Shown piece by piece: positions 39,714 to 56,289 of a DNA stretch of 64,000 nucleotides. Source of the DNA: Urechis unicinctus (lineage: Eukaryota; Annelida; Polychaeta; Xenopneusta; Urechidae); NCBI GenBank assembly GCA_034190875.2, contig CM067344.1:26820118-26884117 (forward strand), in the 5' to 3' direction. Within the stretch, counting starts at the first letter, position 1, and each line of letters begins with the position of its first letter. The notes under the pieces are model-generated. The model worked only from the letters and a program-made list of their open reading frames with translations. It was not told the origin of the DNA and did no database searches. The translations under genes were made by a program, and so were the position numbers.

Positions 39714-39924
39714 AGTAGTATAGGTAATAGCGGTTCCAGCGCAGGGGGGCCAATCTTGAGACCACCTCGCCCACCGAAGCAAATCGCCCACACCCCATAT
39801 ATCCAACCAGCCAGCAACCATATTTCCAAAAAAGACTGAGTTTCGGGCAGCAATGAGTGGCGGGGGGCAGGGGGCCACGAGTCGCAGGGGGCAGGGGCAG
39901 GTAACCACGAGTCGCAAGGGGACC
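39714..39924. repeat. Polinton terminal repeat (copy 1)
   Basis: This ~210 bp stretch starts agtagtataggtaatagcgg and is repeated at 53225-53431. It ends in G-rich sub-repeats (gagtcgcaggggg-type). Because copy 1 lies inverted relative to copy 2, the two occurrences behave as opposite termini of the same family. The AG start fits the known Polinton terminal inverted repeats. Confidence 0.75.
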
Positions 39925-39956
39925 CCTATTGCCTATACTACCAACCTCCAGGGTTC

Positions 39957-40870
39957 TTATCCATAGAGGTCCTTAACCGTAAACATACTGGGCCCGGGAC
40001 CATCCGTGTAAGTTCCATTTTTCATGCGGTCGAGGTCCTCTATAAACTGGGAAACCTTAGCGTTGTTCTACTCGATAAAGTCGGGATCGGGACGAGCGGT
40101 TATCAATCTCATCTTAAGGAGCTTCAAACAGTAGAACGCCCCCATCGGCCTCTCCGCGGTCCCACTCGGTCTTCCCAGCCAAGGACTGTGATGCTCCTGT
40201 TCCACGTCCAGGCAACTATTAAACCTCCCTTTCGCGCCATAGTCGCCGTCTTTGAGGCCCTCAATCGACGCACACCCCAAGCCACCGTCTCCTTATACTT
40301 CTTCCGATCCTTGTGATACACATGGTTATACGCCTCAGCCCTCCCCAGGTCCTCAAAGGAGCACAACCTGAAAACGCAGTCAACAAACACCCCGATGGTC
40401 GCCACCGGACTGTGGTGCAACCCCAATAGAACCTGAGGCTTATACATGTTTGGAATCACCCTCCCAGGACTCCGAGTGTAGGGGCACTTTATCTCGAGCA
40501 GCACAACGTCCTCAGGATGCCCCCTGACAGACAGCATCCACCCCCTCCCCGGTCACCCCAGCCCGCCGGATCGGAAGCACACAAAAGCCATCTGGAGAGT
40601 AAGCCGTTGCGCCGCCTTGAATATAGATATTGTTTCTGTAGAACATGGTGTCGTACACCTTCTCCAATACCGCAATCGCAACATCCTCCAAAGTCTGACC
40701 CCAGAGGCAGGGCGCGCTAAAGCGAACACCCTCGTAACTATTTTTTTTCAGTCAGCTTCTTACTATAGCTGCTAAAGTAGTTTTGCTCTATGATAGCGGA
40801 GTAGTCACTTCCTCCAACGCAGCCCTTCTTCGTGGTCTCCCACTGGTCCGTATTTAATCCCAGCATCCAT
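39957..40870 (-). pseudogene. YqaJ/lambda-exonuclease-type nuclease remnant
   Basis: On the minus strand the region shows SPDGF and, further on, LLEIKCPY followed by MYKPQVLLGL and a Phe-Val-Asp-rich strand. These are the hallmarks of PD-(D/E)xK nucleases of the YqaJ viral recombinase family: a D in S-P-D-G, the E-x-K pair, and a downstream Gln. Such 5'-3' exonucleases make single-stranded ends for recombination in phages and some large DNA viruses, and YqaJ-type genes are known from some Polinton-like elements. The ~0.9 kb span would suit a protein of about 300 residues. It is broken. It lies directly inside the terminal repeat, next to the coiled-coil part. The assignment is by motif and not tested by a profile search. 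Confidence 0.6.
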
Positions 40871-40937
40871 TATACCCCCGGCCTCATTCTTTAAATAGAC
40901 AGTCGGTCGGCTGATCTGGGGGCTCTCAACTGTTTAA

Positions 40938-41055
40938 ATAGACCGGCAACTGAATGTCTGCATGCTAATAAGGCCCTCTAAATGCTCCAATCGCTCCATA
41001 AGATCATCATTCTTAACCTCCAGATCTCTCACTCGTTCCACAAGGCCATCAAGGC
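40938..41055 (-). pseudogene. Polinton coiled-coil protein remnant (copy 1)
   Basis: The minus strand reads DGLVERVRDLEVKNDDLMER, a heptad-like coiled coil rich in Leu, Glu and Asp, ending at a stop. A related sequence lies at 61087-61238 in copy 2. Its role is unknown; it might be a small structural or regulatory protein. Confidence 0.45.
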
Positions 41056-41067
41056 TGTGATTCTTAT

Positions 41068-41109
41068 GCACGTTATGATTCACAGCGTTCATATATACAC
41101 GTTATGATT
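41068..41109 (-). repeat. Repeated ACGTTATGATT motif (copy 1)
   Basis: Two copies of acgttatgatt (41070-41080 and 41099-41109) lie 29 bp apart in the spacer between the coiled-coil and two-membrane-segment parts. The reverse-complement motif occurs three times at the matching place in copy 2. Confidence 0.8.
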
Positions 41110-41299
41110 AGGGCATACTCCTGTTTTGGGTGTACACAGCATATTTTAAGCTAATTAGTCGCTGCAAATGTAAACACTAAAATCTAAAAAATCTTAAAAA
41201 CAACCCATTTTAACTTTGTATTGAGAGAGCCAGTCCTTCCTCAATTAACGCTCTAAAGAATGAACAGTGTTTTTTTGTTGTGAACACCCGTATTTGTTC

Positions 41300-41640
41300 T
41301 ACGCTCAAACGCTAATGGCTAGACGCCGACTGATGAATTTTCCAGCAATTGCAACTAGCCCACAAGTGGCCCCCGTATCACCCAAGACTGTAACAATAGG
41401 GGCAGAATCCACCGTAGACACAATACCCGCACCACTTGCGCCAAGACACATACCCACAGCAACTAAAGCAGTGTCTACAGCGTCCACTGAGTGTACTGCA
41501 CACCTATATTTTTATACATAGCACCATATTTTTCAATTTCTTTCTCAAGGTGTTGCTTCTTGAGACTGATCTCATTCAGCCGATAGGAGTGGCCTGGATT
41601 CTCATCAGGCGGCGCAGTTGGTTGTTGTTTCATACTACCA
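41300..41640 (-). pseudogene. Polinton two-membrane-segment protein remnant (copy 1)
   Basis: The minus strand shows the same Gly/Ala-rich hydrophobic segments (VAVGMCLGASGAGIVS, TCGLVAIAGKF) as the more complete relative at 59863-60415. The rest of that protein is not seen here. Broken. Confidence 0.6.
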
Positions 41641-41656
41641 TTATAGGCACATAAGT

Positions 41657-42305
41657 CTATAAGTCAAGTTCAATTAGGGGTGATACTACAGACCAAGTCG
41701 CCCCTCTGTTTTGAGTGGTTGTATAAAAGTTAATAACGTTGCCTTGGTCTAGCTGTAAAGGCTGGTCTAAATATATTACAACAGCCCGTTGGTAAGCAGG
41801 CTTACTTATTCCTACCGCTTGATTTGTTCCTTTAATAACAGGAACGACTGTTATAGCAGCAGTATCAGCGCCCGCACCATAAGACAACCCCATACGAATT
41901 ATCTTACCATTGGATAACATGGTATATCCACAGCTTGAGTCTTGTGAGTCTCGACCATTAGCCCCAAGCCCAAACGACCACTCATATCCTCTGCGAAGGG
42001 GGCAACTTGCTTCTGCCCATATAGTAATGAGATGGTTCGTTTGGGAGCTTATGTGTTCTCTCAGGTCTCTACGATGCTGTCTGTGTCTGTCATCAACATA
42101 CTTTTTATTAGCAGCATCCTTTTGCGATATTGTCTCCCAACTGAACAATTTTATTATCTCCCATTTCAAGGTCACCATTCATAGTACCGCCACCTTTATC
42201 CATTTTTTGTGAGTCTACATAGGTCTTTGTTGCATATTCAGAGAGGTCGGCGCCTCTCTGATCCGGTTTCAGTTGAGTTTCATAAATACTCGCCTTTATT
42301 GACAT
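41657..42305 (-). pseudogene. Tail-fibre-like protein remnant (copy 1)
   Basis: The protein starts MSIKASIYETQLKPDQ and has the phage-fibre-type segment MDKGGGTMNGDLEMGDNKI, followed by DAANKKYVDD. Its C-terminal beta-rich domain ends ATWSVVSPLIELDL. It corresponds to the open relative at 59217-59840. Proteins with this M-x-G-D-L...KYVD pattern form trimeric receptor-binding fibres in phages, and fibre-like genes occur in Polinton-related viruses. Broken. Confidence 0.7.
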
Positions 42306-42313
42306 CTTGTAAA

Positions 42314-43080
42314 TTAAAGAACAACACCAATAGGAAGGTCGTGATTATTCAATATAAGTCCCTTATTATCCCTTATCTGAACCTTCAACTCATTCACGGC
42401 TACGACAGTAACACGTTTTGACACAGGATTAGCAATGTTTGTGGTTATGATATCACCAAAAGAGCAGCCCCCACAGCCCACAACTTCAAGAAGCGTAGTG
42501 GGCGCACCATCAAGCATGTTGTGCGTGGTACTGACTTGATCGAGGTGGACATAAAGTGGGTTAAAGATGCTAAAGTTCACGGGCCAGACGCCTTTGTGAA
42601 AACCTGAAGGAATCCATCCTCCAGTCAGACCGGCATAAAGACCTAATATTTTTAACACACCGTCACATCGTAAAGACCTAGAAGGAGGAACTGAGAGGGT
42701 AACAATCCCAGTTGAATCATCAACCTCCAAACTAGGACCTAAAGTATCCTGACTCATAGATTCAATTTTCTCCTGTATACGCTTGAAGCTCCAGAGGCCA
42801 GGTGAGAGAATGCAAAGGTTTAACCCCTCTGGCCCAGAATCAGCTGGCAGCCATAGAAGGAGCACCTCTGATTCAATGTTATACTAGCCCACTGTATACG
42901 TGATTGACCTAAGACCTACGTATAGATCACCTGCCCTATTGTCAATAGGAATTTGCAGGGACACAGCGTCGCAATATTGTTCTTTGCATGCATAATACGG
43001 ACATACTGAAAAGAAATGAGCGTTTTCATTCTTGGCTAACCATAATGATAACTCCAATGTTAATAACAACTGACACGGTT
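42314..43080 (-). pseudogene. Polinton virion-type protein remnant, possibly jelly-roll
   Basis: The minus strand encodes a beta-rich sequence with SLEVDDSTGIVTLSVPPS, PLYVHLDQVSTTHNMLDG, LKVQIRDNKG and NNHDLPIGVVL. Proteins ending in this 'rDn.G...nhdlPigvvL' pattern occur beside Polinton capsid genes. I infer a minor capsid or penton-like role, but do not recognise the exact family. It sits immediately upstream of the fibre-like part (a gap of only a few bases), suggesting they were expressed together. Broken. The last ~150 bp correspond to 59046-59212 in copy 2. Confidence 0.5.
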
Positions 43081-45659
43081 ATTAGATTGGACCAATCACA
43101 TCATAACGGTCAGAACCCAAGAACAAGCTGAAGCCCCTAGAAACTTATCGACAATAAAGATAGCAAGGTTTTTAGGCAGAAAATTTTGGATGCCCAGTGG
43201 AAGGTCGAATATAACAGGTAAATAACTATAATTTGTCAAGAGATGATTTCAAAGAGAAAACAAATATCAAATTCGAAAATAGGAAAGGATGCGATTGAAG
43301 AATACAGCCGTGCTAATTATATGAGAATGAAGAACTATATGCACGCCGAAGAAGACGACATCAAATTGTTTTCAAAGAAAGCGTAAATGTCAAAAAGCAG
43401 GCACAGACTGATACGGATAGATAGCTTTATTATCGACATTTTGACCAAGACAAGGTAAGAACAAGCCTAGCGATGTCAAATGTTGATCGAGGAGAGAAAT
43501 ATCAAGAACCCCTGGACCAGAGAGGGATACCTACTGGTTAAACAGCTTCAACCGAATAGCGACAAAGGACGTGACGTGATGCAAACAGTTGATGACCGAA
43601 AACAGACCTATCATCAGCAACTGCTGCTGTCCCACTACCTTTAACTTATATGAAGCAAGCATGCATTTTCAATATTTCTACCCCGCTTAGAGATTCATAC
43701 CAGGCAGAACGGCAGCAAAATGTTTGATGTACAGTGAAGCCGTCTACAATGTACACACCATACATTTCGTGGGTCGGCCACTTAGCGCACATGGTAACGG
43801 GGCGCTCGATGTACACACGTATACAGCATCGGGTGCCTGTCTATAGGCAGCAGAGAGAGAGCGGAACTGTCCGAAAGGTGTTTTTGTTCTGTATAGAGAT
43901 ACACACTTGTCTGATCATCGGGTAATAAATCTCACCCATGCTTATTGTTATTGGAGAAGACATTTAATGAAGTAGTCTGCACTGCTTACAAAGGCAACAC
44001 CAAGCCAGACTCGTGTGCCTACGTGCCCCTCATCGAAGTGTTATAATAAATGCATTAACAGCTTTTTGACGGGGACTGAAGGACAAACCTCACAGTGATA
44101 CACGACAGAGCATAAATATTCCTTTCAACGAGTGATGCATCCAACAAGTTGAAATAACATCAATCTTCCTCATGATTGATAACAGCTTAATTTCAGGAAT
44201 AGCATTTCGTGTGTATGTGAATCATTTGCTGATTAACTTGTGCCAAACAATTAAACCGACCCAACCTTGCCCGTTCTTCATTCGCTTCAAACCAGCAGGC
44301 TACACACACTTGGCAGTGAACAGATATCGATAACAGATTTTAGGTTGATACAAATCCCATAGTTTGGTGTTGATGGCGCTATCACTGTTATCATCATATG
44401 GTTGTTAATATGTGCCAGATAATATTTGGGTTAATTTGAAGAATATTGTTGAATAGAATTGCGTTATTTTAGTTCCGAGAGACATCACATTAATTGTGAT
44501 CGTTATATTTAATAATAAAAAAAATTGCTGATACTCGAGTTTGGTGGTTAACATCTAGTAGATTTCCAACATGATGTGGCCCTAGTATTGTTGTCATTTG
44601 GTCGACAAACTCAGTGAAGTGTGCAGCGCAGAAAGGATTTCACATCAACGCACTCCAAGATAAGGTGCAATTACTTAACCGTCGTTCTACCATCGGAAAA
44701 AGAAGATTGGCGCCAGATGATCCTGAGCATTGTATTATTCCAATAATATCAAAACGAACTCCGTGATTGTTTTGAAAGTGGATTAATTGATTTCAGAAAT
44801 GAATAGATGTCTTGATGTTATAGTCATAAAAATAAGTATGATTGTATGGCCTTGAGTGTCCTCTTCGCAAATTCAAAGCATGCATCATTGCTCTGTTCAA
44901 GGAGTAGATAACGCAATGCACCAACGTTGCAGAGAGTACAATAGAAAACATATATCGTGTCAATTGATTGTGATTTAGAGGTCGTTTAACACATTACCCT
45001 CCGTACCAAGCAACATTTATTTCTCCCGAACAAATACACCATGTCTTATTTATGATTTCTTTTCAAAACTCAAATCGTATGGAGATACGGTACGGACCTA
45101 GTTTGTGTATACATTGCTATATAAATTGAGAATGTGCCGTTTCAATTTGCTTCAGAGCCAAATTAAAGCTGGGACAAATTCAAAGACAAAGACAAATGTA
45201 ATATTTTGCGTTGTGTAAGCACTCCTAAATAAATACTAATATTTGATGCAACTACATCTTACTGTTCGTATGGCTGTGACTCATTGCAATTATACCTATT
45301 GCTAAGGTATCATCATTAGACGCTAGGACGGCTACTTTGTAATTTCACTGAGGTTGAAGTACTATCTTATCCGATCTGTATTGAAGCATATGAGAGAAGC
45401 TTCCCGCTACGTTGTAATGATAACATTTAAAAGCCATCATAGCGAGTCGCTCAGACGACTTACCTTTATTAAAGTAAATGAGAGCGGTTTAGAAATAATA
45501 ACATGTAACAGTAAGCGTGACAAACGTCCATCGATAATGACAAAAGCAATTTGAAGTTCACGTATGGAGAGCTTATCACATCAAACCATGGGCTGTGTCC
45601 ATTCCTTGCAGACAAATTGATTACTTGCATCGAAGGATGCTATATTGGACAAACGTAGT

Positions 45660-45663
<4 letters not shown>
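43081..45663. other. AT-rich sequence, no gene seen
   Basis: Composition returns to AT-rich right of the Polinton fragment. No coding region is supported. Confidence 0.5.
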
Positions 45664-45758
<95 letters not shown>

Positions 45759-45821
45759 ATATTTACGTGGATAAACACGTATACATACAGCACATGTATT
45801 TATATATATATATATATATAT
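45664..45821. repeat. (TA)n microsatellite
   Basis: A nearly pure TA run spans 45664-45755 (about 46 units), with a second shorter run near 45803-45821. Confidence 0.97.
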
Positions 45822-45959
45822 GTATAAATTGATATATATACATATCTATATATTTGTGATTTGGTTTTTAATATTGCCTATCTTTGATAATGAGCATTAA
45901 AGTAAAAAATGAGTGGTGTAAGCCAATAAGACTGCAGCCGATGGAAGAAACTTTCAACT

Positions 45960-46226
45960 GCGTCTATCAGTGTGATCGAGCCCCAGTCGAATTACAAAAT
46001 ATGGGAAAGATGGTTTAAGTTGCAGAACCTTCACCATAGCCCTGTTTTGTGAAGGACTGACACAAAGAATCTGCACACGGTTTGAGTCTGAAAGACCTCA
46101 TCCAGAAAGTTCCGCAGCTTCCACGCCTGTCGGCTGGTCAACCTGCAGGACTTCCATGCTGATCCGGCCTAGTTATTGAGCTTGCCATAGGCATTAACAT
46201 GGTTCTTGAATCCTCTCTTATTTCCA
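45960..46226 (-). other. GC-richer island with a possible terminal exon
   Basis: This ~270 bp island is clearly less AT-rich than its surroundings. On the minus strand a good acceptor-like tract (ttttatttttgtttgcag) ends at 46227. One frame after it reads GNKRGFKNHVNAYGKLNN and then stops. Other frames are also open for short distances. It may be a last exon with 3' UTR, or a scrap of an old repeat. No family is recognised. Confidence 0.18.
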
Positions 46227-48930
46227 CTGCAAACAAAAATAAAATCACATTACAAGGTGTCAGAGGAAAGTGAATATTGTGTATTCACACAATTCAGGAA
46301 ATGTTTATGTGAGTTTTACATTTTCACAATGAAAATGCAATACAAATCAGTACTTTAATAATTACTGAAATGAGTAAATGGTCAAAGAACTGACAGTGTG
46401 CCAACGATGCACCCGTCTTATATACCGCATCATCGGCTATTGACTTCCGAGGTAGAGCCATTCCGCCTCAAAGGAATTTGGCGGTGACTTCCACTATACG
46501 AACATCCGGTGCATGTGATATATGCACACCCACACCACTACACGTATGATGGTAAACAAAACTCACATCTCAACCAAACAACAATGGCGTTGAAGTTCAA
46601 TAATTGCAACAATGCATGTGTTATTTATAAATTATAGATTCTCCAACACATTTACACCTCAACAAAGTATCTTACATATGTATACGCAGTGCGATGTTGT
46701 TGGTCAACACGAAAACAAGGATCGGAGATTAAAGCGCTTGTTTGACGTGTCGTGGACAGTCCAACGAATTGTTGCAAGACCTACTACTTGACGCGACGTA
46801 TCTATGGCATATGTAAGATTGTAGTGTAATATTGGTGAACACTTAACCAGACTGAAAGGAGGCGAGAAAACAAAACGCCATAGAGATGTATGTTTGCTTA
46901 ATGAGGCCAGAATTTGGGAATTACTGTAAGAAATCTTTCTGTGCGCTTTCATGTATGCTTCACAAAAGTTTAGCACAGAATGATTACATAATGATGTAAC
47001 CAACAAACAATACTCACACATACATACATATACAACAAGAAGATGCTTTATGTATACATATGAACATTCCAACCATAATTATTTTCCTAAACCCTGCATG
47101 CTTACCATACTTGTCCAGGAATCTTCGAGATGGGATAACTAGCATATTATCCTCTTCCAGGGAAATATGGAACTAAGGGAACCATCGACGTCATGTTCCA
47201 TGTCGGAGTATAGTACTGTAGTCCTCTATCTCAGTACTCAAAGCACAAAGCAATTATGCCTTTTATCGGTTATACGCCATTGGAGCCCGAACTCTTCTTT
47301 CCATTTGAAACAATGTGGCGATGCAAAACTAAAGTATAGTGAAGCAACAATGATTTGAATCTCATTACACTAGGGATCATAATTCTATCCCACCAAGCAA
47401 AAGATGATTATTCACAGCGATTGCTCATGCTAAGTTATTTTTCACCCAAATGTCATTATATTCCTGGGCGAACATAATCATCAGGTAATTAGAAATGACA
47501 TTTGTAGACCACTCTAATTTTGCAAAGAGGCAAATTATATAATGCATATATCAGCCTCAAGAGTGGGTTAAAAATACGCGACACCCATCAGCATCCTGAC
47601 ATTACCTTTTGTCATTCGACAGCAGAAGACTAATTTATATGTGTTGTGTTAAGCTCAAAGCCGGCGATTTGTTTAAATTATTCGCCAATCGTCGAAGGGA
47701 AAATATCCTTATTATTCAATGGATACCAGGCTATTTCATATTTCGTTTACGTATAAAAGGGATTACTCACCATGTCAATAAGCGGTGATTTTTCATTGGT
47801 GACTCTTGCAAGTGACGAATTCAGAATATTTTCGTATAACAATGGTCGATATGAATCGGAAAAAAATCATCAGAATAAGAAAGGGACGATTCCCCATCAG
47901 GCTAAATGTATTTCCGCCTTCTGACTTTACTTTGTACTCATATGAGTCTTAATTCTCCATCGCAATTAAATAGTTATCACCAAGTACTTCTGATGACTTC
48001 TACAGAGGTATTAAATTAGTTGTTAATGAGCCAGAAGAGAAGTTTTCCCCACAAATTACCAGACAAAGTCTGCTTTAAGGACCAGCGGGAGCTACAAAAT
48101 TTGCTTTATTTTTGGTGTTGCCTGTGGCATGTTTCCGCATGGTAGAGCTTGCGAGATTCATAGTGTACGCTAAGCATGCTCTTAACTCTTCAAATACGGC
48201 AAGACCAAAATGACATATTATTGCCAAGAGACTGTGTGAATTAGCCAGTAGCAAATTGTTATGGGAAGACGAAATGCGAGAGGGAATTGGGTTCCGGTAC
48301 ATTTGGTTCAACCTAGGTAGCGTATATTAACACTGGCGAATAGCGACTTGTTCTATGGAAGCAAAATGCGATTTGGTAAGAACTAAAAAAGCAGATGCAA
48401 TGTACCTTCATGAAAACACTCCTCTGTTACCTATTAAACATTTATTAACGTTTTTAACGACGAAATATATGCAGGTAAAATACGGAACTAACGAGATGGA
48501 TTAAACGTGATTTACGTTCTGTTGACTATCCGATTATCCATTATATGATGATATCGTTCTATGCTAGGGCAAAATATCCGAATGTTTCATAGCTCTTGAA
48601 GATACAGGTGTTTACCTCGGCTTAGCATTAAAGTTGTGTAGGGTATAGTGAGTTTTAGTTAAGTCTAAAATCACATTGATGGTTTATGTGTACCCCCCTC
48701 AATATGTCTCTTTTGTTGATTACAACAAAGCTCTTGTTAGATTGCTCTATGGCGTGATATAGCAAACTGGTAATATAAAAGACTTCAGTAGGTGTATCAT
48801 ATGCTGTATCCTGTAACTTCGAACCAACAAGGTACAAATGATTGGTAAACTGACAACACAGGTGGAGCACGAGCCACATGATTGGTGTAGCTTATGCGGT
48901 AGATTTTGCCAACGTATTCACACATAACAC
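46227..48930. other. AT-rich sequence, no gene seen
   Basis: A 122-codon minus-strand frame (46704-47072) shows no domain pattern. Nothing else is supported. Confidence 0.5.
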
Positions 48931-53224
<4,294 letters not shown>

Positions 53225-53431
53225 AGTAGTATAGGTAATAGCGGTTCCAGCGCAAGGGGGCCAATCTTGAGACCACCTCGTCCACCGAAGCAAATCGCCC
53301 ACACCCCATATATCCAACCAGCCAGCAACCATATTTCCAACAGACTAATTTCGGGCAGCAATGAGTCGCGGGGGCAGGGGACCACCAGTTGCAGGAGGCA
53401 GGGGCAGGTAGCCACGAGTCGCAAGGGGACC
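53225..53431. repeat. Polinton terminal repeat (copy 2)
   Basis: It matches 39714-39924 in the same strand sense and begins agtagtataggtaatagcgg. It is G-rich near its inner end. The host base before it is at 53224. No target-site duplication can be assigned. Confidence 0.75.
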
Positions 53432-53935
53432 GATCACCAGCTAAGAGACCTAGCAGGTCACGAGGCGCAGGTGGGGGTTTCGTTGCGACTTAATTTTTGT
53501 CATTTTTACACCCCTTTTAAAATAACATCGCAGTATAGGTAATGACGTCCCACAATACACGCGCCCGAAAGGCCCAAGCCGACTATACTGAGATCCACGG
53601 CCAAGCCCCACCGCCCTACCCATGCACGATGGTAGCCCTTGCAGCACCTCGAAAAGAAAAACGCATTCGATAGGACGTACAAGAATATCTACGCAAGAAT
53701 GAGGGCTAAGGTATTGGGCGAACCAGTCCAACCACCTCCCCCAGTGCTGACCCTACAGCCACGTCTCTATTCTGAGGTGGTGAATGCGCCGGCTCCACGT
53801 CCAAGAACAACCACCAGACCAGTTCCAAACCCCCGCCATAGGTCAACAACCACGTGACCCAGACCAGTCTCCACTCCCCGCCTCAAATTCAGGAGAACCA
53901 AGCGGGCCATCAACAACCAACTGCGAAGCTGGGTC

Positions 53936-56280
53936 ATGAACGTTCCCAAGACTCACCCCTACGCCCCGGACCTCCTAACCTTCCAGAAAGGCATGCGACC
54001 CCAGGTTTGTAAAGTTCTGGCCGAGGAGCTGAACCTGCTAGGTGGCCTCAAAACCCAGCTCGCAGTCAAAGCTGTCATGGTCTACAGAATCAGCAAATTC
54101 CCCGGCAACTGCATATGCCTCATGCTCATCGAGAAAGATGGTCTGTGCCAACGCAGCTGGATAAAAAACCTGAACCGCCTACTCTATGACCAGACAAAAT
54201 ACGAGGGCTGCAAATTCTTCTGCAAACGCTGCCTCCACGGCTACACCACCTCGGCCCTCCTCCAGGCCCACAAGCCAGAGTGTGCAGGGGTCGGCCAAAC
54301 AGCCGTGCGGGTAGACATGCCAAAGGAGGGGGAAAGCATCCTAACCTTCCAGAACTGGCAAAAGCAACACCCGGCACCCTACGTTATCTACGCAGACTTC
54401 GAGGCGCTCACAGTAAAGCTCCCAGGGCCAGCCCTCAATCCAGAAAAGAGCAACACCCAGAAGACCCAGGAACACCAGGGCTGCGGGTACGGCTACATAG
54501 TAGTCCGATGCGACGGGAAGACCTCACCCCCAGTCATCTACAGGGGAAGCGACGCCATGGAGAAGTTCCTCAAGGCCCTACAGCCAGAGGAGAAAAAGAT
54601 CAAATCGGTTCTCTCCAAGCCAGTCCTTATGCGGATGACCCTGGAGGACCAAAGAGTCCACAAGACCGCAACCCAATGCCACGTCTGCAGCAAACCACTC
54701 GGAACCGAACAGGTACCTGACCACTGCCACATAACCGGCAAGTACAGAGAGCCAGCCCACAACGCCTGCAACCTAAAGCTTAGATTGAGCCCCAAGACAA
54801 CCCCCATTCCCGTGGTCTTCCACAACATGCGGGGATATGACTCGCATCTCCTAATGCAGGGTATACGCAAGGTAGAGGGAGACATCAACTGTACACCCAA
54901 TAATATGGAGAACTACATATCCCTATCCCTTGGACAGCTCCACTTCATAGACAGCGCACAGTACCTCCTAGCCTCTTTCGACAAGCTGGTCTCAGCCAAC
55001 AACCCAGACGCCTTCGCCGTGATCCAGACCAGACAAAGCGAGGGTTACTATTACCCTACGAGTACATGGACAGCTGGGATAAGTTTGATTCTCCCCTCCC
55101 GCCCATCCAAGACTTCTACAGCAAGCTCTCGGAGCAGGGCATATCAGCCACAGACTGCGCCCACGCGCAAAAGGTGTGGAACGCGCTCGGCTGCAAGAAC
55201 ATGGGCGACTACCATGATCTCTACCTCCAGACCGACGTACTCCTCCTAGCCGACGTCTTCGAGACCTTCCTCAAGATCAGTCTAAAGCAGTACGGCCTGG
55301 TCCCAGCCTATTACTATACCCGCCCAGGCCTCTCGTGGGACGCCCTACTCAAGAGCACAGGGGCAAAGCTAGAACCCCTCACTGACTACGACAAGCACCT
55401 CTTCTTCGAGAAAGGTCTGCGGGGAGGAATAAGCATGGTCTCCCAGCGCCACGCCAAAGCAAACAATCCCTACGTAGGAGACTTCGACCAGGACAAGCCC
55501 ACAAGCTATATCCAGTACCTCGACGCCAACAACCTCTACGGCTGGGCAATGAGCCACGCCCTACCGACCTCGAACATTGAATGGGTGGACCGGCCAGGGT
55601 AGCTCTCCAGAATAGTCCGCACCCACTCTGATGACGCCAAGACCGGGTACATCATTGAGGTCAGCCTAGAGTACCCACCCGAACTTCACGACGCCCACAA
55701 CGACTACCCACTAGCCCCCGAACGACTCCTTGTGCACAACGAGTGGCTCTCAGACTACCAGCGAAACCTTCTTGACGAGTATAGCGGCACCGGCGTTGAG
55801 AAGCTGGTCCCGAACCTGAGGAACAAGGAGAAGTACGTACTCCACTACAGGAACCTCAAACTGTATCTGGCCCTGAGGATGAGGCTGACCAAGATCCACG
55901 GTGCCCTATCCTTCACCAAAAGCTCCTGGATGGAGCCCTACATCCGGAAGAACACCGAACTCCGCAAGGCCGCAACCAGTGACTTCGAGAAGGACCTCTA
56001 CAAACTAATGAACAACTCCGTCTTTGGCAAGACCATGGAGAACCTCTGCAAGCGGGTTGACGTGAAACTGGTCCGAGCGGCAGATGGCAACAAAATAAGA
56101 AAGCTCATCGCCAGCCCCTCCTCCGCCCGGCAGAAAATATTTGACGACGACCTGGCGCCATCCACATCCACAAGGCCCACCTTGTCCTCAACCGCCCAGT
56201 CTACGAGGGGATGTGCACACTCCCGGGGCAGCCGGCAGACGTGGGGGCTTGGTCTTCCAAGCTCGAGAAGGTTTATCTAG
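53936..56280 (+). pseudogene. Polinton family B DNA polymerase (protein-primed type) remnant
   Basis: Visible parts in order are an N-terminal C2H2-like zinc segment (CKFFCKRC...H...C); the exonuclease I motif YADFEA; a treble-clef/HNH-like insertion (CHVC...PDHCHITGKYREPAHNACN) typical of Polinton and related virus polymerases; the ExoII-like VVFHNMRGYDSHLLM; the polymerase A-like motif YLDANNLYGWAM; and the B-like motif KLMNNSVFGKTMEN. The enzyme would copy the element with a protein primer. The span may begin further upstream: a basic/proline-rich frame at 53639-53857 could belong to it or to a small separate gene. Codon use is markedly GC-rich. The gene is broken, with a few breaks. Confidence 0.9.
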
Positions 56281-56289
56281 CACACCTTC

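Larger units (their letters stand above)
39714..43080 (-). mobile_element. Polinton/Maverick fossil, partial copy 1 (minus strand)
   Basis: This fragment of a Polinton reads on the minus strand. From 43080 leftward its parts are a capsid-type protein, a tail-fibre-like protein, a protein with two membrane segments, a short AT-rich spacer with repeated motifs, a coiled-coil protein, a YqaJ-type exonuclease, and a terminal repeat ending at 39714 with the family-typical AGT start. The part between about 41.0 and 42.5 kb is shared, inverted, with partial copy 2. The copy is broken, with several breaks spread over its parts. At roughly 95% by-eye identity to copy 2 it is a fairly young fossil. No target-site duplication can be defined, because only one terminus is present. 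Confidence 0.85.

Noticed and set aside
46704-47072. 122-codon minus-strand frame
   Set aside because: No recognisable domain, AT-rich composition like its surroundings, and no exon signals.
54126-54900. Long minus-strand and alternate-frame open frames over the polymerase region
   Set aside because: They are shadow frames produced by GC-rich codon usage of the plus-strand polymerase; they carry no motifs of their own.
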